Shown here: in pieces, positions 9,515 through 18,794 of the stretch
Numbering within the stretch: the stretch's first letter is position 1
Layout of the letters: each line of letters opens with the position of its first letter
Origin: Photobacterium profundum SS9
Lineage (GTDB): Bacteria; Pseudomonadota; Gammaproteobacteria; Enterobacterales; Vibrionaceae
DNA length: 64,000 bases
Reading direction: 5' to 3'
Assembly: GCF_000196255.1 (NCBI RefSeq)
Contig: NC_006370.1
Location: 1,682,886-1,746,885, forward strand
Translations under genes and position numbers: made by a program
Notes under the pieces: model-generated
Told to the model about the DNA's origin: nothing
Database searches by the model: none
Seen by the model: only the letters and a program-made list of their open reading frames with translations

Positions 9515-9570
9515 GTCATAAGCGCGTTAAAGATGGTAGTGAAGTAACAGCGCCAACAGAAGAGTTATAA
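9515..9570 (+). pseudogene. 3' tail of an unidentified gene at the IS4 right end
   Basis: Immediately outside the IS4 right repeat the plus strand reads GHKRVKDGSEVTAPTEEL and a TAA at 9568-9570, followed by a terminator about 70 bases on. It is in phase with the 5' fragment at 6111-6342 if the IS is removed, which may be chance. It could be the end of the same gene after a deletion or of a different gene. Confidence 0.4.
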
Positions 9571-9638
9571 CGTATATCCATGCTTGGGCATAAATGAAGT
9601 ATGTTTAAAAGTACAGTACCTTGGTACAGTTAATAAGC

Positions 9639-9667
9639 AAAAGGCTTGAACCTAGGTTCAGGCCTTT
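9639..9667 (+). terminator. Terminator hairpin
   Basis: AAAAGGCTTGAACC / GGTTCAGGCCTTT forms a strong stem followed by a T-rich run. It lies downstream of the truncated gene tail and probably once ended that transcript. Confidence 0.7.
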
Positions 9668-9812
9668 GTTTGTATAGGGTGTTATTGCGGACAATCACAG
9701 ACAGGCTTTTTAAACGCTTGATCATGATCATCAGATACCAATGAGAAACTTGATGTCTCTCAAATACGTGTGATAATTACGTCAACCTTTACGTTTATAT
9801 CGGATCAATATT

Positions 9813-10202
9813 ATGGCTAATAAAAACGGTTTATGGTTTGCTTATATCGCAAGCTTTTTAACACCTTTCACATTACTAATCTCTGGTATTGTTGCCATTA
9901 TTTATTCTGGCTATCAGTTGAATAAAGGTACTGATGAAGTGGCTTACAGCCATTATTACACCATTATTCGAAGCTTCTTTTTATTCTTCACATTTTTTGT
10001 TGTTTTGGGTGTAACGGCGGCGACTACAACGGGTATGGTCGCGGGTGCTGAGTATTGGGTTCATAGTAATGTACTTCATACAGTACTGAATATACTGCCA
10101 TTTATTGGTGCAGTTATTGCCTTAGCAGCGATTGTGGCTTGGTTTGCGAAGATAGTGAAAGGCATGAAGCAGCTTAGCGTAAATGAAGCCGTAGAAATGT
10201 AA
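9813..10202 (+). CDS. Small integral membrane protein, DUF4870-like
   Basis: A 129-residue protein with three hydrophobic segments (about residues 8-30, 48-72 and 92-112) and a polar loop holding QLNKGTDEVAYSHYYTIIRS. The layout and the loop with its buried polar residues recall DUF4870/Tic20-like small membrane proteins, a family of unknown function. There is no strong ribosome site before ATG 9813. It is a single gene with its own terminator at 10238-10289. Family assignment is tentative. Confidence 0.65.
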   Translation: MANKNGLWFAYIASFLTPFTLLISGIVAIIYSGYQLNKGTDEVAYSHYYTIIRSFFLFFTFFVVLGVTAATTTGMVAGAEYWVHSNVLHTVLNILPFIGAVIALAAIVAWFAKIVKGMKQLSVNEAVEM

Positions 10203-10237
10203 TTGCCGAAATAGTGGTAATACAACAAAGGTAATCC

Positions 10238-10289
10238 AAAAAAACCTGTGGAAGTCTGATGAGTTACTCAGATTTCCACAGGTTTTTTT
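10238..10289. terminator. Strong terminator hairpin
   Basis: AAAAAACCTGTGGAA ... TTCCACAGGTTTTTTT, a long stem with A and T tracts at the two ends, serves the membrane-protein gene and possibly the convergent gene at 10339. Confidence 0.85.
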
Positions 10290-10338
10290 ATTGCTCGCTT
10301 TCTCGCTAACTTAGGGGGAACTAGTCTAGCTTGTCGAC

Positions 10339-10896
10339 TTAGCTTCTAAATTGGGTGAATAAAGTGTCGAGCTCTTTTAAGAGAGTCTCTGTTTTTGGAT
10401 CCTGTTTTTTCATTGCAGAGAGCGTATCTTTCTGTAGTGCGATTTCGAGTTTACTAAGCTCAGGATCAGCCATGATAGATTCACGTTGTTTAGCTAATGC
10501 TTGTTTTTCTTTGGCGAATGATTTTATTAGTTCAGCACGTTGTTCGTCTGTCGTATTTTCATCTCGCACTTGCTGCTGAATTTCTTGTGCAGTTTTAAGG
10601 AAAGCTTCTGGTTGATAATTGACTTCTTTTGCTTTCTTTTCAAACGCAGCTTCAAATGTTTTTACCTGCTCAACAAGTACGGGATTTGACTGCATGGTTT
10701 GTGCTCGGATTTCAGATAGCTCTTGTTGAATTGTACCAATACGGTTAGCAAGCTTTTGTTGCTCGACAGCAGGTGAAGCCATTACTTCACTCGCATTGAC
10801 TTGCACGCTTGCGATAAAGCCAAGTATTGAAAAAGATAGAAGCAGTTTTGCAAATAAGGATTTAAATAGAGGGTCTTTCACCGTTATTCTAGACAT
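10339..10896 (-). CDS. Predicted periplasmic or membrane-anchored coiled-coil protein
   Basis: A 185-residue protein with an N-terminal hydrophobic segment (about residues 16-34, FAKLLLSFSILGFIASVQVN) that is a signal peptide or anchor with a cleavage-like VNA site. The rest is almost all charged helix rich in E, K and Q (for example LAKQRESIMADPELSKLEIA), suggesting coiled coil. I do not recognise the family. It stands alone between a terminator and the tor operon terminator. A role in the envelope is inferred only from the signal. Confidence 0.65.
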   Translation of the reverse strand: MSRITVKDPLFKSLFAKLLLSFSILGFIASVQVNASEVMASPAVEQQKLANRIGTIQQELSEIRAQTMQSNPVLVEQVKTFEAAFEKKAKEVNYQPEAFLKTAQEIQQQVRDENTTDEQRAELIKSFAKEKQALAKQRESIMADPELSKLEIALQKDTLSAMKKQDPKTETLLKELDTLFTQFRS

Positions 10897-10997
10897 GTTT
10901 ATATCTCATGTTATTTAGTATGAGATATACGTTAAATGTCGGAAGGGGGAGTTATGTCAGAAGATTGTCATGAAGGCTTTTTAAAAGCTGAACACTT

Positions 10998-11024
10998 AAA
11001 AAAAAGCCGGTATTCAATACCGGC
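10998..11024 (-). terminator. Terminator of the torCAD operon
   Basis: On the minus strand GCCGGTATTGAATACCGGC is followed by eight T residues. It lies 74 bases past the torD stop, where the tor transcript would end. Confidence 0.85.
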
Positions 11025-11097
11025 AAGGAGATAGTGTGTCAGTGGCATTATCATGTAGCTACCAACATGCATGCACACCGATTATTATTGATTAGTT

Positions 11098-11748
11098 TTA
11101 TTCTTCACCTAGAAGGAAAGCAGCGTCGAGTTGGCAGAAAGCAACAAGTAAGTTAACAGATGCAGTATAAAACCCGAAGTCATCACGCGCTTTACACGAT
11201 TGGGCAAATGCTGGAATCCAGTTCAATAGCATGTCATTAACAAAGGCTAATTGCGCTTGCATTAACGCTTCACGTTTTTCTTCATCCAACTCTTGGTTTG
11301 CTTGGATAATAAGATTGCCCATAAAGTCTAATTCTACTGCAATATGATCTGCAGGTTCGTTGAATTCTTTACGTTGTGCAATACCGTATTCTTCCATTAA
11401 TACATTCATATCTTGAGCTGGTTTATCGTTCAATAAACCAGATTCACCAACATATATTGATGCATAAGGTAACGCGCCTGATTTAGGTGTGCTTAGAAAT
11501 AGACCACAGAAATCAGCTGCTAATTCAAGCTGTGCATCTTCACGTGTTTTTAGCGTGTTAATTGCATTGCGGAATGCTTCAACAGGTTCTTTAAGCTCAG
11601 GTGTCATTCCTAAACCAGACAAGAAAGTGAACATTTCGTCACCGTGGTACTCGGTTACATCTTCATTCGTCAACTCGCGAGCCAAAAGTGAAGACATCCA
11701 CCAGTAAATTTCAGCACGTTGTTCGTTGAAAGCAATAAATTCTTGCAT
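11098..11748 (-). CDS. torD: TorD, chaperone for TMAO reductase maturation
   Basis: A 216-residue TorD/DmsD-family protein. LELAADFCGLFL, ALPYASIYVGESGL and EFNEPADHIAVELDFM match TorD signatures. TorD is a cytoplasmic chaperone that binds the twin-arginine signal and apo-TorA and aids molybdenum-cofactor loading before export. I start at ATG 11748 because GGAG lies five bases upstream; the GTG at 11763 would overlap that ribosome site. It is the last gene of torC-torA-torD, 249 bases after torA, with a stem-loop in the gap that may adjust mRNA levels. Confidence 0.93.
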   Translation of the reverse strand: MQEFIAFNEQRAEIYWWMSSLLARELTNEDVTEYHGDEMFTFLSGLGMTPELKEPVEAFRNAINTLKTREDAQLELAADFCGLFLSTPKSGALPYASIYVGESGLLNDKPAQDMNVLMEEYGIAQRKEFNEPADHIAVELDFMGNLIIQANQELDEEKREALMQAQLAFVNDMLLNWIPAFAQSCKARDDFGFYTASVNLLVAFCQLDAAFLLGEE

Positions 11749-11882
11749 GGTCACTCCAGACACTTAAAACATATTCACATAAAACATAGATTTGTAATGA
11801 TTATATGTGAATAGGTTTTATTTTGTTTAAAGAAAGGTGAGGTTATTGCTTCAGATCGCCTATCTTTTTATTATTTTTGATT

Positions 11883-11905
11883 AGCCGCCTAAATTTAAGG
11901 CGGCT
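11883..11905 (-). promoter_or_regulatory. Stem-loop between torA and torD
   Basis: AGCCGCCT and AGGCGGCT form an 8-bp GC-rich stem with an AAATTTA loop. There is no T-run on the tor sense strand, so an mRNA stabiliser or partial attenuator is more likely than a full terminator. Confidence 0.5.
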
Positions 11906-11997
11906 ATCATTCAGCTCACTAAAACAATGCGCACATCAAGTATTCGCTTGGTTGCTTATTGTTTTGCCGGTAGCGTTAATATTTTAACGTACAGGGA

Positions 11998-14529
11998 TTA
12001 CTCTAAATCCATTGCTGGGAATAGAGGGTTAATATCAGTGACTTCTACAGGGCCATTAAAGCCTGTTATCGCTGGAAGTTTTCCAGTGTATTTTTCGATA
12101 TCTACCTGAGCCGATGCAGCTGTTGTTGCCTGTGCAAGCTTTGATGAGCCAACATCTTGAGTTAGCACGTTTGGATCGCCATATGTACAGATCGTGCCTG
12201 GTTTACCACCTTCAAGAGGGCTATACCATGCGCCTTCATGAATACGACAAACACCTGATTTAAAGTCTTCAGTCACTACTGCGCCTGCTAGTACTTCACC
12301 ACGGTCGTTGAATACACGAACAACATCACCAGATTGAATACCACGTGCTTTAGCGTCGATAGCACTGATGTAAACAGGCTCACGATCTGCAACTGAATAA
12401 CTTGCACGAAGCTCTGTTGATGAACATAGCTGAGAGTGCAAGCGGTGGTTAGGGTGCGTGCTTTGCATGTTCAGTGGGAACTTGTTTGACTGAGGACCAC
12501 CGTGGCTACGCTCATTCTTTTCAAACCACATTGGGTGACCCTGACAGTCATCGTAACCCATATCTGCAATTGTCTTACAGTAGATTTCAATAAGACCCGA
12601 AGCGGTACCTAGAGGCTCTAGATCAGGTTCTTTACGGAATGATTCGTGACGTACCCATTCAGCACCTTCAGGGAACTCAATGAAACCTTCTTCATCCCAG
12701 AACTTCTTGAAGTTAGGCATACGAACACCAAGACCACGGCCTTGTAAACGTGCACCGTTATAGATTTCTTCAATCCATTCCATTTGTGTCTTACCGCCAG
12801 TGAATGCTTCTTCACGGCCAAAGCGACGACATAGTTCACGGAAAATATCGAAATCATCTTTTGCTTCAAACATAGGTTCAACGACTTTAGGCAGGGCGAT
12901 AATACCTGCATTCGAGTGGTTACCGTATTGTTCGATGTCATGACGTTCATGCGTAGTTGTTGCAGGTAAAACGATATCTGCAAAACGACAAGTCGCGGTC
13001 CATTGGTGCTCTACTGAAACAACCGTTTCCAGCTTACGCCATGCTTTGATCATCTTGTTACGATCTTGATGGTGATGGAAAGGGTTGTTACCACAGAAGA
13101 TAGCCATCTTCATTTCAGGGAATGTAACGTCGTGACCATTCCACTGGATTGTTTCGCCAGGGTTCTCGATACAGTCTACGAAACGTGCTACTGGGATATA
13201 GGTAGAGTAGCCTTTGTATGAGCCATTGTGGATAGGGTCAACGCCTGTTACACCACTAAAGCCAGACATTAATGGGCCATTCGATGTGATAGAACCTGCA
13301 TCGTTGTAGTGCCAGCCGAAACCGAAGCCACCACCAGGTAAGCCGATTTGACCTAGCATTGCAGCAACTACAACTAGCATCCACGCGTATTGCTCGCCGT
13401 GTTGCATACGCTGTAGACACCAACCGCCAATGATCTGAGTACGACCAGATGCCATTTGACGAGCAAGTGCACGAATTTCATCTGCTTTAATGCCACAGAT
13501 TTTTTCAGCCCACTCTGGTGTTTTTTCAACGCCATCGCTCTCACCTGTTAGGTAAGGGACAAACTTTTTGAAGCCAGTTGTGTAATCAGCAATGAAATCT
13601 TTGTTGTATAGGTTCTCGGTATACAAGGTATGCGCGATAGCTAACATCAACGGTAGATCAGTTTGCGGGTTAACAGCGATTTGCTCGCCACCAACAAACT
13701 TCTGAGTTTCAGAACGAACAGGATCAACGTAAATTACTTTGATTTCTTTGTTCTTTACTTTTTCAGCAAGTTCTTGGTAATAAGCATATGGGCTGTGATC
13801 TGGTACCAACCAACCTACTTGAAGGTTCTTAATTGGATCTGAACCCCAGATAACGATTGTGTCTGAGTTTTCAAGAACCAAAGGCCAAGATGTTTGCTGC
13901 TCGTATACTTCCATTGCACCAGCAACGTACGGAAGAATAACCTGTGCTGCACCTGTTGAGTAATCACCCATTTTGCCAAGGTAAGTACCGTGTAGACCAA
14001 TAGCTCGCATCATCATAGTGCCAGCAGAGTGAAGCTTACCGACTGACTGCCAACCTGTGTGGCCAGCGTAAAGCGCACTTGGTCCATAGTTATTTTGTAC
14101 ACGTTCTAGTTCGTGGTAGAAGAAATCAAGCGCTTGACTCCATGGCACACGTACAAAACGGTTATCACCACGTTGCGTAGTGTCAGACTTGTAACCATGT
14201 TTTAGCCAATCAATACGAACCATTGGGTATTTAACACGAGCAGGGTTGTAAACAACCTCGCGTACACCGTTAATCATTGGGGTTGGGTGTAAATCTTTTT
14301 CGAACGGAACAGTATCTACCCAAACACCATCAACAACTTTGGCGCGGAATGCACCCCAGTGAGAGCCTGATAGAACATTACCCGTAAAGGTAGCTTTGCT
14401 ATCGGTTGCTGCCATAGCTTTACGTGGTGCAAGTAAGCTTGTTCCTACAACTGATGCAGCACTGACTGTAACTAGACCAGATAAAAAGCGGCGGCGTGAA
14501 ACACCTTTATTTAGAATTTGAGTCGTCAT
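11998..14529 (-). CDS. torA: TorA, periplasmic trimethylamine N-oxide reductase
   Basis: An 843-residue molybdopterin enzyme of the DMSO-reductase family. The twin-arginine signal is SRRRFLSGLVTVSAASVVG, ending in KAMAATDS. The serine that ligates molybdenum is in KMGDYSTGAAQVIL. There is no N-terminal Fe-S cysteine motif, as expected for TorA. The large cofactor-binding domains follow (IIGGWCLQRMQHGEQYAWML, STHPNHRLHSQL, DVVRVFNDRGEVLAGAVVT). It reduces TMAO to trimethylamine in the periplasm as a terminal electron acceptor, receiving electrons from TorC. TMAO is an abundant osmolyte and piezolyte in marine animals. It sits between torC (69-base gap) and torD. Confidence 0.97.
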   Translation of the reverse strand: MTTQILNKGVSRRRFLSGLVTVSAASVVGTSLLAPRKAMAATDSKATFTGNVLSGSHWGAFRAKVVDGVWVDTVPFEKDLHPTPMINGVREVVYNPARVKYPMVRIDWLKHGYKSDTTQRGDNRFVRVPWSQALDFFYHELERVQNNYGPSALYAGHTGWQSVGKLHSAGTMMMRAIGLHGTYLGKMGDYSTGAAQVILPYVAGAMEVYEQQTSWPLVLENSDTIVIWGSDPIKNLQVGWLVPDHSPYAYYQELAEKVKNKEIKVIYVDPVRSETQKFVGGEQIAVNPQTDLPLMLAIAHTLYTENLYNKDFIADYTTGFKKFVPYLTGESDGVEKTPEWAEKICGIKADEIRALARQMASGRTQIIGGWCLQRMQHGEQYAWMLVVVAAMLGQIGLPGGGFGFGWHYNDAGSITSNGPLMSGFSGVTGVDPIHNGSYKGYSTYIPVARFVDCIENPGETIQWNGHDVTFPEMKMAIFCGNNPFHHHQDRNKMIKAWRKLETVVSVEHQWTATCRFADIVLPATTTHERHDIEQYGNHSNAGIIALPKVVEPMFEAKDDFDIFRELCRRFGREEAFTGGKTQMEWIEEIYNGARLQGRGLGVRMPNFKKFWDEEGFIEFPEGAEWVRHESFRKEPDLEPLGTASGLIEIYCKTIADMGYDDCQGHPMWFEKNERSHGGPQSNKFPLNMQSTHPNHRLHSQLCSSTELRASYSVADREPVYISAIDAKARGIQSGDVVRVFNDRGEVLAGAVVTEDFKSGVCRIHEGAWYSPLEGGKPGTICTYGDPNVLTQDVGSSKLAQATTAASAQVDIEKYTGKLPAITGFNGPVEVTDINPLFPAMDLE

Positions 14530-14598
14530 AGACGAGATCCTTAAATTTGAATTCTGTGTAATAACGCGGGCTAAAAGTATTAACCCGCCTCTTAGGAA

Positions 14599-15765
14599 TT
14601 AGTGGGCGCCAGCGCCGCCAGTATCTTTACCGTGATTTTGAAGGTACTTCAGTAAAGTACGCTCTTCTGTTTTAGTTAGACGGTAATAAGCACTCATAGC
14701 ATTAAGGCCTGAGATCCAGCCATTTGCAGTAAAATGGGCAGGGTCCGGAGCAGCATGGCAAGCGTTGCACGTTGAGCCATACATGTCTTCTGCGTAATTC
14801 CAGATAGGTTGAATGCTATCGATCATGTCATCAGAGTTGATCCATGCTTCAACAGAAACGTGTTGCCAAACAATATCGGTTGAAACGTCAGTTTGCTCTT
14901 CAAGTAACGTTTCACCCGCTTTTACGTCGCCACGAATAGTTGCTTTAAAGACACGTTTACCCATGTATTCAGTTAGTACACGACCTTTGCCTGATTTTTC
15001 TAACCAGCCTTCAATCTGTACTTTCAGCATGTCGTCTTTACGTTCAAGAACGATGACTTCAGAAGCCGGTAATAACTTACCTTCTGGCTTAGCGTCAGCA
15101 TTGTTGGTAGCAAAGAGATCTTTTTCACCCAAAGAGTAAAGTTTTTCTGCAGCAGCACCTTGAGATTTAGCGGTTGTTTGCAGTTCTTCGAAATCTTTTT
15201 GGAAGCCACCTGCCATGTTAGGTAACTCGTGGGCAATACCTTTGTGACACTCAATACAGTTCATATCTTCAGCGGCTGCTTTGTTCATTTCAAACGCAGC
15301 TTTAGCAGATTGTTTTGAGTGATCCATCGACTCGTAAGCGTGACAGCTCTTACATGTTTTTGAGTTTTGACCTTTCATTCGAGCCCAAACAGCTTGTGCC
15401 ATCTCTAAGCGGTTGTCTTCGAATTTTTCAGGTGTATCCACTTTCTTAGAAATGAAGTGGTGGTAAAGATCTTTTGCACCTTCCATCTTACGGAATAGTT
15501 TACCTGGCAAGTCTTTTGGTTGGTGGCAATCAACACATTCAGCACGTACACCTGAAGCATTTTTAAAGTGAACAGTTTGTTTATACTCTTCGTAGTTACC
15601 TTGCATGGTATGGCAAGAGGTACAGAATTCTGTGGTTGAAGCAAACTCAAAACCTTTGTGTACAGTGAATGTACCCGCTAGCGTGATACCGATACCGACT
15701 AATACCAACGCAAGAATCGAATACTTGCTGCTTGGTTTTATCAACTTTTGCCAAAGTTTTTTCAT
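14599..15765 (-). CDS. torC: TorC, membrane-anchored pentahaem c-type cytochrome
   Basis: A 388-residue cytochrome with one N-terminal membrane anchor (ILALVLVGIGITLAGTFTVH) and five CXXCH sites: CTSCH, CVDCH, CKSCH and CIECH in the NapC/NirT domain, and CNACH in the C-terminal domain near residue 335, as in E. coli TorC. It passes electrons from menaquinol to TorA in the periplasm. The C-terminal haem domain is known in E. coli to take part in TorS signalling; no torS lies in this window. It is the first gene of the torCAD operon; the leader contains a perfect CCTCCGTA/TACGGAGG hairpin. Confidence 0.96.
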   Translation of the reverse strand: MKKLWQKLIKPSSKYSILALVLVGIGITLAGTFTVHKGFEFASTTEFCTSCHTMQGNYEEYKQTVHFKNASGVRAECVDCHQPKDLPGKLFRKMEGAKDLYHHFISKKVDTPEKFEDNRLEMAQAVWARMKGQNSKTCKSCHAYESMDHSKQSAKAAFEMNKAAAEDMNCIECHKGIAHELPNMAGGFQKDFEELQTTAKSQGAAAEKLYSLGEKDLFATNNADAKPEGKLLPASEVIVLERKDDMLKVQIEGWLEKSGKGRVLTEYMGKRVFKATIRGDVKAGETLLEEQTDVSTDIVWQHVSVEAWINSDDMIDSIQPIWNYAEDMYGSTCNACHAAPDPAHFTANGWISGLNAMSAYYRLTKTEERTLLKYLQNHGKDTGGAGAH

Positions 15766-15848
15766 ATGTGGAATATTCCATGAATAAAGAATTGCCTCCG
15801 TAGTACGGAGGTAGTTAAATTTTTATGGGGTGATAATAAGTCCACGAT

Positions 15849-15910
15849 GTGAATAAGGTTAACGGCAAGAATTAACAGTAAGCATCGGTTTATGAAAAAT
15901 TGTGAATGGT
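15849..15910. promoter_or_regulatory. Candidate TorR binding sites upstream of torC
   Basis: The torR-torC intergenic region holds TATGAAAAAT directly followed by TGTGAATGGT at 15891-15910 and another TGTGAATAAG at 15849-15858. In inverse sense these resemble the E. coli tor box CTGTTCATAT, which also occurs as adjacent decamer direct repeats. The match is partial. Confidence 0.35.
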
Positions 15911-15965
15911 AATGGGATGTGCTAACGTTTTATCAGGCTAAAAAAACACAATAAAAGAGATAAAA

Positions 15966-16679
15966 ATGAGTCATCACGTACTTGTTGTAGAAGATGAAAT
16001 TGTTACCCGAACCAAACTTGTTGGGTATTTTGAGAATGAGGGTTACCAAGTAAGCCAAGCTGAGAATGGTGAGCAGATGCGAGAGATTATGATGGTCGAA
16101 AATATCGATCTCATTATGCTCGATATTAACTTGCCTGGTGAGAATGGTTTACTGCTTACACGTGAACTAAGAAGCCGCTCAGAGGTGGGTATTATTCTTG
16201 TCACCGGTCGTACCGATAGCATCGATCGTATCGTGGGTTTAGAGATGGGTGCCGACGATTATGTGACGAAACCGTTCGAGCTAAGAGAACTGCTTGTAAG
16301 AGTGAAAAACTTATTATGGCGCATGGACTTAGTCGAAAAAGCGCGCAGTGAAACGTTAGTTGAAATACATGAAGATAACATCATTCGTTTCAGTGATTGG
16401 CAATTTGATATTAACAGACGAGCATTGACTCATAACGGTCAGCCAGTGAAGTTAACTAAAGCTGAATATGAGCTTTTAGTGGCGTTTTCTTCGCACCAAA
16501 ATGTTGTATTAAGTCGTGAAAGAATTCTGAATATGTTGAGCCATCGTGTAGAGGCTCCTAATGATAGAACTATCGATGTTCTGATTCGAAGAATGCGTTC
16601 GAAAATGGAAGTTGACCCGAAAAATCCACAAATTTTTGTTACCGTTCATGGTGAAGGTTACATGTTTGCTGGCGATTAA
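15966..16679 (+). CDS. torR: TorR, OmpR-family response regulator
   Basis: A 237-residue response regulator. The receiver domain has the acidic pair in VVEDE, the phospho-acceptor D in LIMLDINLPGENGLLL, T in ILVTGRTD and K in VTKPFELREL. The C-terminal winged helix has RTIDVLIRRMRSKME and ends HGEGYMFAGD. It is closer to TorR than to ArcA: the segment GIILVTGRTDSIDRIVGLEM is the TorR version. It activates torCAD in response to TMAO. The usual TorS kinase and TorT sensor are not in this window, so phosphorylation must come from elsewhere. Divergent from torC, with a terminator behind it. Confidence 0.93.
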   Translation: MSHHVLVVEDEIVTRTKLVGYFENEGYQVSQAENGEQMREIMMVENIDLIMLDINLPGENGLLLTRELRSRSEVGIILVTGRTDSIDRIVGLEMGADDYVTKPFELRELLVRVKNLLWRMDLVEKARSETLVEIHEDNIIRFSDWQFDINRRALTHNGQPVKLTKAEYELLVAFSSHQNVVLSRERILNMLSHRVEAPNDRTIDVLIRRMRSKMEVDPKNPQIFVTVHGEGYMFAGD

Positions 16680-16739
16680 ATTCACTAAAATGAACGTTAA
16701 AATGGCTGGCTAAAAAGTCGTTTAAACGAGCCTTTATTT

Positions 16740-16768
16740 AAGCCGACGCATTCTATGTGTCGGCTTTT
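16740..16768 (+). terminator. torR terminator
   Basis: AAGCCGAC ... GTCGGCTTTTT, a stem with a T tract, lies 60 bases after the torR stop. The following 16769-17081 is AT-rich and contains a local repeat of TTTTGTTGA/TTAATCAACTTTTGTTGA; no gene is seen there. Confidence 0.85.
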
Positions 16769-17081
16769 TCATGGCGATTTAACTGCACTTTTGTTGATTT
16801 TAATCAACTTTTGTTGAATTTGGGAATAAATGCTAACTGTATGTTTTTAGAGTATTAATAACAAGACCAAATAATTGCGCTGTATTTTTGATTTTTATGC
16901 GATGAATTTTACGGTGTCGTTACATGAGGCGTCGTTCCATTAACATGCATATCGAAATGGTAACAGCTAAATAATTCGAAATGTTACGGTTATGACATTA
17001 TTGAAATATAGCATTATATATCGATAAATAATGCAGACTGTTGATGGGGGAATTTGATTAGAATTGAGAGTGTAATATCCA

Positions 17082-17108
17082 AAACAGCCTGAAATTTTCA
17101 GACTGTTT
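17082..17108 (-). terminator. Hairpin after panP
   Basis: AAACAGCCTGAAA / TTTCAGACTGTTT forms an imperfect stem 37 bases beyond the panP stop. The T run on the minus strand is short, so termination is likely but weaker than at neighbouring terminators. Confidence 0.55.
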
Positions 17109-17144
17109 GAGGTTATATTTGAGGTCGCAGGGTATAATTGATAG

Positions 17145-18794
17145 CTAGTTATTTGCCAAAATACGTTTAGTTAAAGTAAACAAACGTGGCAAGCTATGTA
17201 CACTTTCTTTCGCGAGTTCTTTTTGCTCGATTAAAACATCTTGCAAAATGTTATCCGTCGTTAGTGGGTTCGCCAGTACAACTCTGAAAACGGTTGTAAT
17301 TTTGTGGTCCCACTTTTCAGGTGTTAAACGCGTACGTGATACAAAAGATTTACCCGATTCACGCTGACGCTTTTGAATAAATTTCGTAAGGTCATTAAGT
17401 GCATCATGTAATAGATGTTTATCTTCGGCATTTGCAATCGTTAGTGCTTGCTGCGTTTCTGCGGGAACATATCGATAGGTGAGCAAGCATAATTCCGGTT
17501 CGGTAACTAGCTCGAAATCGGGATCTTGCTTAACCATATTTGCGAAATGTTTTGCTTTATCAATACTGTTGTTGATCAACATTTCATAGCCTTGTCGGCT
17601 AATAATATTTAAGCTTGCAAACAGTAGCATTGCCATACCACTACGTGAGCCCTCTAAAGTATGGCTACCCAAATCTTTAGAGCCTTTACGAAGAATATAT
17701 TCAGCGTGATGTTCAATTGATGTCATCAAAGCTGGGTTTTTGAAGATAACCATGCCAGCTCCCATTGGTACGTACAGCTGTTTGTGCGCATCAATAGTAA
17801 TCGAATCTGCTCGCTCGATCCCTTTTAATAAAGAACGGTATTTATTCGACATTAAGGTCGCGCCGCCCCAAGCTGCATCGACATGGAAATGACAATCGTG
17901 CGCTTGTGCAATATCGGCTAACTCGTCTAGCGGATCAATATTTCCTGTTTCAGTTGTACCAGCCACACCAATAATGGCGAATGGCTTAATATTCTTTTCT
18001 TTTAGGGATTGGAGCGTAGCAGTTAGATCATCAACTCGGATTCGGTTATTGTCATCCGTTTTTATTGGAATAAGACAATCACGGCCAATACCTAAGACAT
18101 CAGCTGCTTTTTTTAGTGAATAGTGACCACGTTCAGAGACAAGTATTGCAAGGTCATCATATCCGTAATGCTTCATTGCACGGAATAGACCTTCATTTGC
18201 CACACCTTTAAACTCACCATCTGGCTTTAACACATTGTTACGTGCTACCCAAAGTGCGGTAATATTGGCAATTGTGCCGCCAGAACAAAAAGCCCCCAAT
18301 GAATGGTCTGCACTGTGCATCCACTGCTGATAGAAACTTGTCTCTTCATTGAAGATTAAGTTGTGCATCATGCCTAAAACTTGGCGTTCTAGGGGGGTGA
18401 ATGCCTTTGAGGTTTCAATCTTTACCAAGTTCTGGTTTAGACCGATCATAATTTTTGATAACGGCATCAAAAAATACGGTAGGGCAGACGTCATGTGGCC
18501 AATAAAGCTTGGCGCAGACGTATGAACCGACTGAGCAACCAGCTTAGTCAGCAAAAATTGAGTGTGATCGGATACAAAGCTAGGATTTTCTGGAATTTCA
18601 GCAGATGAGAAATCCTTTTCAATCTCTATAAGCGGCTTTTCGCGCGCAGCAATATGCGTACCCAAAAATTCATTTAGGTTTTGTGAGATTTTTTGCTCGA
18701 TCAGCCCTAGGGTTGATTCAGGTGCTTCCGGCACCGTAAAAATGCGATGTAATGACTCTAAAGTCGCATCGGCTTTTCTATTATCCACTGCCAT
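17145..18794 (-). CDS. panP: PanP, PLP-dependent aspartate 1-decarboxylase
   Basis: A 549-residue group II PLP decarboxylase. The cofactor lysine is in SITIDAHKQLYVPMGAG, with the pyridoxal-stacking and phosphate region GAFCSGGTIANITALWVARN and the aspartate in HFHVDAAWGG. Length and sequence match the PanP family of Vibrio and relatives, which lack the pyruvoyl PanD and instead use this enzyme to make beta-alanine for pantothenate and coenzyme A. The older label glutamate decarboxylase is a misannotation trap: the family is related but distinct. Start ATG 18794 gives a plausible N-terminus. It is monocistronic. Confidence 0.88.
   Translation of the reverse strand: MAVDNRKADATLESLHRIFTVPEAPESTLGLIEQKISQNLNEFLGTHIAAREKPLIEIEKDFSSAEIPENPSFVSDHTQFLLTKLVAQSVHTSAPSFIGHMTSALPYFLMPLSKIMIGLNQNLVKIETSKAFTPLERQVLGMMHNLIFNEETSFYQQWMHSADHSLGAFCSGGTIANITALWVARNNVLKPDGEFKGVANEGLFRAMKHYGYDDLAILVSERGHYSLKKAADVLGIGRDCLIPIKTDDNNRIRVDDLTATLQSLKEKNIKPFAIIGVAGTTETGNIDPLDELADIAQAHDCHFHVDAAWGGATLMSNKYRSLLKGIERADSITIDAHKQLYVPMGAGMVIFKNPALMTSIEHHAEYILRKGSKDLGSHTLEGSRSGMAMLLFASLNIISRQGYEMLINNSIDKAKHFANMVKQDPDFELVTEPELCLLTYRYVPAETQQALTIANAEDKHLLHDALNDLTKFIQKRQRESGKSFVSRTRLTPEKWDHKITTVFRVVLANPLTTDNILQDVLIEQKELAKESVHSLPRLFTLTKRILANN

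Noticed and set aside
12618..12983. 121-aa ORF inside torA
   Set aside because: Out-of-frame shadow of the fully conserved TorA coding sequence.
15793..15810. CCTCCGTAGTACGGAGG palindrome as a TorR operator
   Set aside because: It lies in the torC leader close to the start codon and is better read as an mRNA hairpin near the ribosome site; it does not resemble tor boxes.
17145..18794. Glutamate decarboxylase
   Set aside because: The length, N-terminal extension and overall sequence fit the PanP aspartate decarboxylase family better, and acid-resistance partners are absent.
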